Positions 18,675 to 27,597 of a DNA stretch of 64,000 nt are shown piece after piece. The DNA is from Bacteroidia bacterium. Its GTDB lineage: Bacteria; Bacteroidota; Bacteroidia; NS11-12g; UBA9320. The DNA is taken from positions 52,834 through 116,833 of the forward strand of contig JAEPQQ010000002.1 of the NCBI GenBank assembly GCA_017640445.1, in the 5' to 3' direction. The position numbers and the translations under genes are program-made. The notes beneath the pieces were generated by a model. It was not told where the DNA came from. It saw nothing but the letters and a program-made list of their open reading frames with translations, and ran no database searches. Each line of letters opens with the position of its first letter. The first letter of the stretch is position 1.

Positions 18675-19640
18675 TCAGTCCATGTTGGTTAATTCTTGTT
18701 TTAGAAACTCAGCTATCCGGTACATGCCTCGATAATTTTTTCCTGAACGAATTTCCGCTTCCGAATTGTAGTTGGTGTTCGTGTTGACATCATAGATTAT
18801 GTCGTTTCCAGTGCTATCGGTAATATACTCTAGAGCTCCGATCTGAATTCCGGAAGCTTGTAAGAATTGTCGATACCTGAAGAGCTCTGAATTCTCATAA
18901 TTGTCTACAATTCTGAATTTGTGTGAAGATCCGTTTTGTTTGTGCTCTTGACCTACTGGGCAAAAGGCGTCATTAATATTGCAGGAATCCGCGGGGCAAA
19001 GTTCAAAACCGTTTGAACTGTCAATACGTACTGCATAATAGAGTTCGCCACCAATAAACTCGAGTCTGGTAATACGCCCATCGACTGGCTTCAAATATTC
19101 CTGGACCAACAGAATTCCGTCTAAAGACTCTGGAATTTGATCGTTTTTTACATCGGACATAAGGTGTTCCAGTGACTTATACAACTTAACACCGACTCCC
19201 TTTCCACCGCGATTTGGCTTGATGATAAATGGTGTGGAACCGAGGCCTTTTGCTGCCTCGGTCAAGTGATTTAGGTTGTTTACCAGGATAGTTTTTGGTG
19301 TTTTTAAGTCAAACCGGTTAAGCACCAATTGTTGCTCAGATTTCCTTACCTCAAGATTCAATGCTCGACGATCATTTACGACCTTTCGCCCATGGGTCTC
19401 CAACCACGTCAAGACGGATTCTGCAAGTTCTATTGAATATCTGTGCCCCCTGGTATGAGACGAAGCACTCATTCTATTATAAAAAATCCCGTTAGGAGGC
19501 GTCTGTGTCAGATCCAGTTGGCCGTCATTAATAAACCAGTCGTGGAAAGGAACCTCCAATTCCTTCAAGGCGTGAAAAAGAGGTTCAACCCATGAGTAGT
19601 TTTCATGAAGAACATAAACTTTGTTGTCTTTTTGCGTCAT
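18675..19640 (-). CDS. ATP-grasp domain protein (RimK/alpha-L-glutamate ligase-like)
   Basis: VNDRRALNLEVRKSEQQLVLNRFDLKTPKTI...FIIKPNRGGKGVGVKLY...LLVQEYLKP...ITRLEFIGGELYYAVRI...IIYDVNTNTNYNSEAE. Confidence 0.85.
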   Translation of the reverse strand: MTQKDNKVYVLHENYSWVEPLFHALKELEVPFHDWFINDGQLDLTQTPPNGIFYNRMSASSHTRGHRYSIELAESVLTWLETHGRKVVNDRRALNLEVRKSEQQLVLNRFDLKTPKTILVNNLNHLTEAAKGLGSTPFIIKPNRGGKGVGVKLYKSLEHLMSDVKNDQIPESLDGILLVQEYLKPVDGRITRLEFIGGELYYAVRIDSSNGFELCPADSCNINDAFCPVGQEHKQNGSSHKFRIVDNYENSELFRYRQFLQASGIQIGALEYITDSTGNDIIYDVNTNTNYNSEAEIRSGKNYRGMYRIAEFLKQELTNMD

Positions 19641-19684
19641 TATTGAAATCGTTTTAACCCCTCAGGGAAAACCAATTCCTCATA

Positions 19685-19717
19685 AGAAAAAAGCTTTTCC
19701 CATTGGGAAAAGCTTTT
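19685..19717 (-). terminator. Intrinsic terminator in the 5' leader of the ATP-grasp gene
   Basis: Minus strand AAAAGCTTTTCCCAATGGGAAAAGCTTTTTT: perfect 13-bp stem followed by a T run. Confidence 0.85.
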
Positions 19718-19740
19718 AAATATCTATACACTATTGTGAT

Positions 19741-19809
19741 TTACATAACTTCTCCCTGTTTTGGTCGGTGACAAGGACAACAGCATGTTGTGTAAATCAT
19801 TCTAATCAT
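19741..19809 (-). CDS. Putative Cys-rich leader peptide MIRMIYTTCCCPCHRPKQGEVM (19 aa if the second ATG at 19800 is used)
   Basis: Short ORF on the minus strand with 4 Cys codons (TGC TGT TGT CCT TGT), stop 24 nt before the terminator stem, same orientation as the ATP-grasp gene. Confidence 0.65.
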   Translation of the reverse strand: MIRMIYTTCCCPCHRPKQGEVM

Positions 19810-19813
19810 TACA

Positions 19814-19821
19814 CAAATGTA
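19814..19821 (-). promoter_or_regulatory. Candidate Bacteroidota -7 element TACATTTG
   Basis: Matches TAnnTTTG immediately upstream of the leader ORF; flanked by 9-bp inverted repeats 19800-19808 / 19823-19831. Confidence 0.45.
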
Positions 19822-20630
19822 CTGATTAGAACGAATCTAAATGTTGGCATAATGCCATATTTCGAATCGGTTTGAGTATTACCGTGGTTTTATTATGCCT
19901 ACTTAGTCCATGCCAGTGCTAATAAGCTACAAGGTTCTCGCAAACTGTTATATAATAATAGCTTTCCGATCATCCCTGCTAGTTTCCAATTTTAAGTCAA
20001 TGCTTCCAATGCTGTTAGATTCCCATCTACTCTGCCAAAATCTTGAATGGGTTCCATTAAACTCACCACGGTGGACTCAGATTTTTGGTCAGATCAAAAC
20101 GGATGTGAATCTCATGTTAGGACTGGACTTTACTATTAATTAAATATTGATGTTTCCCTAACAACTATAACTACAGAACCAGGGACTGAATGTTGTTATT
20201 CTCAGTGGCCACAGCACATTCTATTTAAATCGAATCCAGTTGAAGCAGGTAAACCAAAAGAATGAAAATATGGTAGGAATTTGATAAGTTTTGGATGCAA
20301 TACAATAATGCAAAACTGCGTCAGAGTTTGGATAATTGTATTACCAAAAGTTCTAATTTGTTTGGGTCGATTGCCTGAGAAAGTACTTCACGTATATCTG
20401 GTAATGGGCCCATTACTGAAATGATATGCGGAGAATTCGAAGAACGTACCGGATAAAAGTTTAAGTACGACTATGGGTGTTTGAAGATCCCAGGAGAGTA
20501 TTCTCCTCGACAATTCTTCGGTCGCAGTATAGTCCTTATGACCATAATTTTACCAATGTTTTGAATTAACACGTAGGTAATTTGGGTTTACCCATGTACC
20601 GTAGTTGTTGTATTTTAAGTCCTTTATTGT

Positions 20631-23600
20631 ATGAAAACAATTTCTAACCTCAGTATACTGGTTGTTATAGTCCTCGTTCCGTTTATTGGGTTTGCTCAGA
20701 TCTCTGGGGAAACAATTTCATTAAAATGGCACACTAAGGGATATCATGAGTCGTTTTTAGGTTGTGGTTTTAGGGAAATCAAAAATCAGGTATATCCCAT
20801 TTATTACGACCACCTACAAATTCAAAACACGGCCCAGAGGATAGAGTTATTCAATTCGGTTTACGTGGTTGACGACAATCAATATGCTGCTCGGGCGGAT
20901 TACATAAAAAGACAAAAGACTCAGATCAACCAATTCGTCACCTACGAAAAGGGAAAACCGGTATTGAACATTGAAGTATTCCCATACCGGGTATCAACAT
21001 CTGGACAAATCGAAAAGTTAATTCGGTTTCAATACAAGATTAAAATAGTCTCCCAAAAGGAGAATAAACAAAAGTTAGGTAAGGTGAGCAACTTTAAGGA
21101 TCAGAGTGTCTTGGCTAACGGGACGTGGTTCAAATTCAAAATTACGCAAGAAGGCATACACAAAATTACGGGTGAACAGTTGAAGAACCTCTCTATTGAT
21201 GTCGCCAATATTGATGCTCGTACCATTAAAGTCTTTGGTCATAAAGGAGGGATGTTGTCTGAGATTATTGAGGATGAACGGACTGACGACTTAGGTCAGA
21301 TGGCTGTGGAACTTATTGATGTCAATGGTAATAATCGTATGGATGCGGATGACTATATTCGTTTCTATGCACAACCAGCGGGACAATGGAAACTTAATGC
21401 GAACCACTTCTCCTTTGAAAAGAATCTATATTCGGATAATGCCTTTATCTATCTGACATTTGACGGTTCAGCTGCCAAAAAACTAACAATTTCCCCCTCT
21501 GGTAAAGGGGGGCCATCCCAAACAACTGTGGACTATTTCTATCAAGTCGTACACCGAGAAAATGATGAGGTAAATTTCATGCAAAGTGGTAGAATTTGGT
21601 ACGGTGATGAATTTAGAGTTAGAACATCCCAAAGGTATTCGCATACATTTTCCAATGTCCGTACCGATTTACAAGCTCACTTTTCTCATCGTTTTGCCGC
21701 AAGGACTATTGGAACCAATTCATTACTTAATTTGAGTTTGAATGGCCAAAGTTGGCACACCAAGACCTTTTCCACTGTTTCGGGAGATTATGACGACACC
21801 TATGGTTACATTACCTCCAAATCTGGGAATTTTGAGATTTCCAATGAGACAGTCAACATCAACTATGAATACAATCCAAACGGTGGTGAAGGCAATGCTT
21901 GGATCGACTATTATACACTTGAAGTTCCAGTGGCATTGACCCTTAGTGGCAATCAAACCATAGTACGAAGTAAAGAAGGAGAGGATTTCTCAAATGTAAA
22001 GTACGTATTTGACGATACGGGATACAATATTTGGAATGTCACCAATTATTTCAATTCATCCTTGCAAGAAGTTTATACAGAAAATGGGAAGAATACTGCC
22101 ATTTTGTTTTCTGACAAGAAACAAGTTGATTTTGTGTTGTTTAAAGATGGTTCGGAAACCAAGGCAGAATTTGTTGGAAAAGTCCAAAATCAGAATCTTC
22201 ATGGTTATAAAGACAACGACTTTATCATCATTTCCCATGCTGATTTCATAGAACAGTCTAACAGACTAGCAGAATTGCACAGGAACGAATATCAACAGAA
22301 TGTACTGGTGGTTGACTGCAATGACATATACAATGAATTTTCAGCAGGAAAACAGGATCCAACGGCTATTCGTGATTTTATTCGCATGTTTTACTCTCGG
22401 GGACAGCTGTCAGGGAATGAACTTGAGCATGTGCTTTTGATGGGAGATGGAAGTTACGACTACAAGAATCGAATCGAAAACAACACCAATTACATTCCCA
22501 CTTTCCAAAGCCGGAACACAACCAATCCAACCAATTCTTATTCTTCAGATGATTTCTATGCCATACTTGATGAAGCTGAAGGTCATTACGATGTTGACTT
22601 GTCGGTAGAGGGTTTAGATATTGGAATTGGAAGAATACCATGCCGAAATTTAGACCAGGCCAAAACAATGGTAGACAAAATCATCCACTACCATGACGTC
22701 GCATCATTCGGTGACTGGGTAAATAGAGTTACCTTATTGGGTGATGATGAAGACTATGGTGTTCACGTTAAGGATTCAGAAACCGCCTTTTCATTTGTTA
22801 ATGACCAAGAACCAGTCTTCAATGTGAATAAAATATATTTAGATGCCTATGAACAACAAAGTTTTGGAAGTGGTGAAAAATACCCTGATGTAAACATTGC
22901 AGTTACCAAATCCTTTGAGCGAGGCACCCTGGTGTTTAACTACATTGGCCACGGAGGCCCAAGCGGAATGGCTCATGAAAGAGTTGTTACAAGACCGGAG
23001 ATCCGAGAATGGGACAATTTAGATCGATTGGCTCTTATGGTAACCGCTACTTGCGAATTGAGTCGATTTGACGACCCTGCACAGGATTCACCGGGTGAAC
23101 TAATGCTATTCAATAAAAATGGTGGTGCTATCGGATTGGTTACGACCATGAGGTTGGTAAGGATTACATTAAATAGGCAAATTAGTGCACGTATTTGGGA
23201 CGATAATATCGTGAAAGTTAATGGTGGAGTGCAGTTCTTGGGTGAGACCTTTATTAACAGCAAAAACCGTTCTTCAATGGCGGTCAACCTGCGTAATTTT
23301 TCGTTGTTAGCTGATCCAGCAATGAAGCTTGCTATACCTGAACAAGAAGTTGTTACTACTCATATTAACGATTCTCTAATGGGCAGGCAAATCATTGACA
23401 CACTCAAAGCCTTCTCTAGGATTAAAATATCCGGAGAAATACGAACTCTTAACGGGGTCTTAGACTCTACCTTTAATGGTATTGTCTACCCCACAGTTTT
23501 CGATAAATTCATAGACTATCAAACTTTGGCAAACGATCCTGACAAGAGTGTACCTGTGGATTATCAAATGCAAAACAGTATCGTTTATAGAGGAAAAGTT

Positions 23601-24434
23601 TCAGTAGTAGCTGGTAAATTTTCTTTTGTATTTGTAGTGCCTAAGGATATCTCGTATCATTTTGGTAACGCTAAAATTTCCTACTTTGCTGAAAATGGTT
23701 CCACTACTGCTGCTGGGTATGAAAACAATGCAATTATTGGAGGTTCCTTATCTGAATTGGTTGATGATCAAACCGGACCAAAGGTAAGCCTGTTCATGAA
23801 TGATGACAGTTGGGTGTTCGGTGGAACCACTGATCCATCTCCAACTATTCTATGTAGAGTTTTTGACGAAAACGGAATCAATACGCTAGGAAATGGAATT
23901 GGTCGAGATATAACGGCAATTTTGGACGCAGGCACAAAAAATGAAAAAACGATTATTTTAAACGAATTCTACCAGGCTGCTCTAGACTCGTATCAAGAAG
24001 GTGAGATTAAGTACAACCTGGAGGACCTACCCATGGGTAAACACACATTAAAAGTACGTGTGTGGGACGTATACAATAATGTCGCTGAAGACAATACCGA
24101 GTTCTTTGTTGTTGGTGACGAAACTCTGATTATTAACAATCTATTAAACTTCCCGAATCCTTTTACGACCAATACTGAGTTCCATTTCGATCACAACAAG
24201 GCCGGACAAAATATTGATGTTCTCATCCAAATTGTTACACCCACTGGTCGCATTGTAAAGTCAATTACAACGGCCATTCCTCAAGTTGATAGCCATTTCG
24301 ACCAAATTACCTGGAATGGCAAAGATGAATTTGGTGATCAGCTCGCTCGTGGGGTTTATTTGTATAAAGTGACAGTCAAAAGTGAAGATGGTCAAACAGC
24401 TAATGCCTCGCAAAAACTGGTAATATTGAAGTGA
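20631..24434 (+). CDS. porU: Type IX secretion system sortase PorU (C25 gingipain-like)
   Basis: 1267 aa; FNYIGHGGPSGMAHERV and MVTATCELSRFDDP (catalytic His/Cys neighbourhoods); DDFYAILDEAEGHYDVDLSVEGLDIGIGRIPCRN; FlgD-like C-terminus FNFPNPFTTNTEFHFDH. Confidence 0.9.
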   Translation: MKTISNLSILVVIVLVPFIGFAQISGETISLKWHTKGYHESFLGCGFREIKNQVYPIYYDHLQIQNTAQRIELFNSVYVVDDNQYAARADYIKRQKTQINQFVTYEKGKPVLNIEVFPYRVSTSGQIEKLIRFQYKIKIVSQKENKQKLGKVSNFKDQSVLANGTWFKFKITQEGIHKITGEQLKNLSIDVANIDARTIKVFGHKGGMLSEIIEDERTDDLGQMAVELIDVNGNNRMDADDYIRFYAQPAGQWKLNANHFSFEKNLYSDNAFIYLTFDGSAAKKLTISPSGKGGPSQTTVDYFYQVVHRENDEVNFMQSGRIWYGDEFRVRTSQRYSHTFSNVRTDLQAHFSHRFAARTIGTNSLLNLSLNGQSWHTKTFSTVSGDYDDTYGYITSKSGNFEISNETVNINYEYNPNGGEGNAWIDYYTLEVPVALTLSGNQTIVRSKEGEDFSNVKYVFDDTGYNIWNVTNYFNSSLQEVYTENGKNTAILFSDKKQVDFVLFKDGSETKAEFVGKVQNQNLHGYKDNDFIIISHADFIEQSNRLAELHRNEYQQNVLVVDCNDIYNEFSAGKQDPTAIRDFIRMFYSRGQLSGNELEHVLLMGDGSYDYKNRIENNTNYIPTFQSRNTTNPTNSYSSDDFYAILDEAEGHYDVDLSVEGLDIGIGRIPCRNLDQAKTMVDKIIHYHDVASFGDWVNRVTLLGDDEDYGVHVKDSETAFSFVNDQEPVFNVNKIYLDAYEQQSFGSGEKYPDVNIAVTKSFERGTLVFNYIGHGGPSGMAHERVVTRPEIREWDNLDRLALMVTATCELSRFDDPAQDSPGELMLFNKNGGAIGLVTTMRLVRITLNRQISARIWDDNIVKVNGGVQFLGETFINSKNRSSMAVNLRNFSLLADPAMKLAIPEQEVVTTHINDSLMGRQIIDTLKAFSRIKISGEIRTLNGVLDSTFNGIVYPTVFDKFIDYQTLANDPDKSVPVDYQMQNSIVYRGKVSVVAGKFSFVFVVPKDISYHFGNAKISYFAENGSTTAAGYENNAIIGGSLSELVDDQTGPKVSLFMNDDSWVFGGTTDPSPTILCRVFDENGINTLGNGIGRDITAILDAGTKNEKTIILNEFYQAALDSYQEGEIKYNLEDLPMGKHTLKVRVWDVYNNVAEDNTEFFVVGDETLIINNLLNFPNPFTTNTEFHFDHNKAGQNIDVLIQIVTPTGRIVKSITTAIPQVDSHFDQITWNGKDEFGDQLARGVYLYKVTVKSEDGQTANASQKLVILK

Positions 24435-24638
24435 AACGAGGTGACTTATCATTTTTCTTTTTGGGCTTATCAAATGTTTCGAGCCGGATTGATTGGTGTT
24501 ACAAGATATTGATGTAAAACACATTGGTTATGAGTGGTTTATGAGGCTGTAAGAAGCGTTTACACCTTGGACTTCTCCAAAACAATCAACATATGTTTAG
24601 ACTGAGAAGCATTATATTCGATTAGAAACATAAGAATA

Positions 24639-25523
24639 ATGAAGAATCTATTTCAACAATTATGGCCTTTGGCAATTCTGGTAGTTGTGGTTCTTTCTTG
24701 TAAAGAAACTCCTCCTTTTATAGACTATTCGGAGCCAATTTTACTTTCTAAAGATACTACTTATGTTACTTCTGATTTGCCCAAAAATCCTCTAAAAAAT
24801 GTTTTGATCGAGGATATTTCTGGTGTAAAGTGTAACAATTGCCCAAAGGCAGCGGAAATCGCTCATGACATTCAAGTAAAGCATGATGAAGGCAGAGTTG
24901 TTGTGTTGACCTTGCACTCAAATAATTTTGGTGTATTCACCGGGCCGTACTCGGATAGCAGGGATACCTTCAATACTGACGAAGCAACATTGATCGTTGA
25001 CAACTTGATGGGCAGTATCACTGGTCTACCTGCTGGTTCTATTGATAGAAAAGTTTTTAGTGGCCAAACCCAAAACATCATTTCTGCTTATGAGTCATGG
25101 GAGACATATGTAAACATCCAATTAAACGAGAAACCAAAGGCTTGGATTGACCTTGAGGTCTTAAAAAAAGAGGAACGCACGTATATCACCAATATCAAAT
25201 CAACCTTTTTGGAAAAGGACGAAACACCGGTGTTTTTGTCCATTTTTATCACGGAGAGCAAAATTGAATCTAAACAAAAAATGCCAGACAATTCTTATGA
25301 CAACGAATTCGAGCATAATTCGATTCTGAGAAAAGCCATTACGACCTACAGTGGACTAAAGCTGGCTGATAACATTGACTCAGTAGGGAGAGTATTTGAA
25401 AAAGGTTTAGAGATCGATATCCCGTCAAAGTACAATATTGACAACTGCTCAATTGTTGTGTTGATCAACAAAATTGACCCTAATAACAAACAAGTAATAC
25501 AATGTGTTGAGTATAAACTGTAA
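24639..25523 (+). CDS. Omp28-related lipoprotein
   Basis: LKNVLIEDISGVKCNNCPKAAEIAHDIQ...VVVLTLHS...LPAGSIDRKVF. Confidence 0.8.
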   Translation: MKNLFQQLWPLAILVVVVLSCKETPPFIDYSEPILLSKDTTYVTSDLPKNPLKNVLIEDISGVKCNNCPKAAEIAHDIQVKHDEGRVVVLTLHSNNFGVFTGPYSDSRDTFNTDEATLIVDNLMGSITGLPAGSIDRKVFSGQTQNIISAYESWETYVNIQLNEKPKAWIDLEVLKKEERTYITNIKSTFLEKDETPVFLSIFITESKIESKQKMPDNSYDNEFEHNSILRKAITTYSGLKLADNIDSVGRVFEKGLEIDIPSKYNIDNCSIVVLINKIDPNNKQVIQCVEYKL

Positions 25524-25598
25524 TAGTTTATTTCTCAAGGACAATGATCATTAATTAGGCTTAGAAACTTTTAGTTTAAGGCAAACAGGAGTATACAC

Positions 25599-26165
25599 TT
25601 GGGAGAACCAATACACATAAAAAACATGGTCTGTGCCAGGTGTATAAGTTCGGTAGGGAAAATTCTTAAAAAATTGAGCATAGATTACTCCGACATCGCA
25701 TTGGGCGAAGTGTCACTAACTAATACCATAGATGAGAAGAGAATCGAAATATTGAAGGAAAACCTGTTACTGGAAGGGTTCGAGTTGCTGGATGAGCAAA
25801 AGGCCAAGTTGATTGGTCAAATTAAGTCGCAAATTGTACATGAAATTCATCACTCCCAAGAACCTATTAAGTTGAAAATGTCCGTAATTCTTGAGAATAG
25901 GTTAAATCGAAGTTATGGCTATTTAAGTCGTTTATTCTCATCCAAGGAAGGGATTACGATAGAAAAATTCGTAATTTCCCAGAGGGCCGAAAGAATAAAG
26001 GAGTTGCTTTTATACAACGAACAAACCCTGTCACAGATCGCTAATGAAATGGGCTACAGCAGCGTATCCCATTTGTCGTCACAATTCAAGCGAGAAACTG
26101 GAATGACCCCGACACAGTTCAAAGAAATAAGCTGGAGTTCTCGACGACCGTTGGATTCCATGTAG
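25599..26165 (+). CDS. AraC family regulator with N-terminal HMA-like CxxC domain
   Basis: IKNMVCARCISSVGKILKKL ... C-terminal NRSYGYLSRLFSSKEGITIEKFVISQRAERIKELLLYNEQTLSQIANEMGYSSVSHLSSQFKRETGMTPTQFKE. Confidence 0.85.
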   Translation: MGEPIHIKNMVCARCISSVGKILKKLSIDYSDIALGEVSLTNTIDEKRIEILKENLLLEGFELLDEQKAKLIGQIKSQIVHEIHHSQEPIKLKMSVILENRLNRSYGYLSRLFSSKEGITIEKFVISQRAERIKELLLYNEQTLSQIANEMGYSSVSHLSSQFKRETGMTPTQFKEISWSSRRPLDSM

Positions 26166-26233
26166 CCGAATTTTGAATAATAATGCCCGAATTCTGTTAC
26201 GGTTTACACGAAATGTGACTCCTACTTTGTGGG

Positions 26234-26962
26234 ATGAAAAAATCTTATGAAATATCAGGTATGACCTGTGGAGGGTGTGTCAGCAACGTCAAAAATAGAC
26301 TTAAAAGCATACAAGGTGTCCTGTCCGTGGAAGTACGGTTAGATGTTCCTCAAGCCACAATAAAGAGTGACCACCAGATTTCAGTGGAAGAACTACAGAA
26401 AGTATTGAAGTCAATAGGCAAATACGAAATTACTGAATATTCACCCCGAGATACTAAACAGCTTGAAACAGGTTTACCAGAAAAATCGGTCGAAACATAC
26501 AAACCATTAATTCTCATTGTCATTTTTATACTAGGAGTTAGTCTACTGGTTCAGTTCCCATTTGTCGAATTCTCTTACAGCATATGGATGCGTTATTTCA
26601 TGGCTGGTTTCTTTGTGGTCTTTTCATTTTTTAAGATGCTCAATCTTAAAGGCTTTGCAGATGCGTTTAAGATGTATGACATTATAGCGGGCAAATGGAA
26701 AGTCTGGGGTTATGTTTACCCGTTTGTAGAATTGGTATTGGGCATATTGTACTTGCTTGATATAAACCCTGTGTTGACCAATCTAACAACAGTAATTGTT
26801 TTAGGCGTTAGTAGCGTTGGTGTCATCAAAAGCAATCTGAGCAAAAAAGAAATCAAATGTGCTTGTTTGGGAGACGTATTCAATTTACCTATGAGCACGG
26901 TTACCATTGTAGAAGATATGTCCATGGTGTTCATGGCGATCCTAATGCTAGGCGGCATGTAG
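26234..26962 (+). CDS. HMA domain fused to MauE/DoxX-like membrane domain
   Basis: ISGMTCGGCVSNVKNRLKSIQGVLSVEV; four TM region ...FKMLNLKGFADAFKMYDIIAGKWKVWGYVYPFVELVLGI. Confidence 0.8.
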   Translation: MKKSYEISGMTCGGCVSNVKNRLKSIQGVLSVEVRLDVPQATIKSDHQISVEELQKVLKSIGKYEITEYSPRDTKQLETGLPEKSVETYKPLILIVIFILGVSLLVQFPFVEFSYSIWMRYFMAGFFVVFSFFKMLNLKGFADAFKMYDIIAGKWKVWGYVYPFVELVLGILYLLDINPVLTNLTTVIVLGVSSVGVIKSNLSKKEIKCACLGDVFNLPMSTVTIVEDMSMVFMAILMLGGM

Positions 26963-27049
26963 ACAAAATTTCATAACCCAAGAGCAAAATTTTGTAAATA
27001 CTGTCAATAATCAATTACTTATATTTGTATATGTGATTAACATCATGAA

Positions 27050-27508
27050 GTGAAAACAATAAACTTTGTTAATTCACGTAATAGAATTATGAAAAAGGTT
27101 CTGGCCATTTTTTTTGCGGTACTTCTACTTGTTGCCAATTCAGGTGTGGCAGTCGCTACGCATTTTTGTGCGGGTAAGGCGATTAAAACGAGCATTAGTT
27201 TGGGCCAGAATGACTTGAGTTGTGGTATGACCAACTCGTTCGTTGAATGTAAAAACGCTTCACAGTCACCAATTTTACATTCAAAGGATTGTTGCGCAAA
27301 TAAGTACCTGGAATGGCAGGTTGAAAATGAATTCAATAAATCGATCGAGTTTGAAAGATTAGCTGTTCCAGAATTCGGGATTCTTCCGTTTTTTGGTTCT
27401 AAAACCGTGAAATCCCAAGACAATTCCAAGTGTTTTTGGTATTGTGAATACTCACCTCCTTTTCTAGACCTGGACATCCCTGTTCTGGTTCAATCATTCC
27501 TTATTTAG
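27050..27508 (+). CDS. HYC_CC_PP-type small protein (copy 1)
   Basis: Signal peptide, THFCAGK, SKDCCANKYL, EYSPPF. Confidence 0.75.
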   Translation: MKTINFVNSRNRIMKKVLAIFFAVLLLVANSGVAVATHFCAGKAIKTSISLGQNDLSCGMTNSFVECKNASQSPILHSKDCCANKYLEWQVENEFNKSIEFERLAVPEFGILPFFGSKTVKSQDNSKCFWYCEYSPPFLDLDIPVLVQSFLI

Positions 27509-27597
27509 GCCACATAACATCAATTTTTTAGGTACAACACGTGTACCTAGCGGGTGGCAATACGCCTTAATCCGTATGTATTTTTATTTTACTGCAA

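Noticed and set aside
18517-18787. ORFs 18517..18735 and 18590..18787 (+)
   Set aside because: Overlap repeat copy C and the 3' end of the ATP-grasp gene; no family resemblance.
21723-23287. Several ORFs antisense or out of frame within porU
   Set aside because: Overlap a conserved gene and have no independent support.
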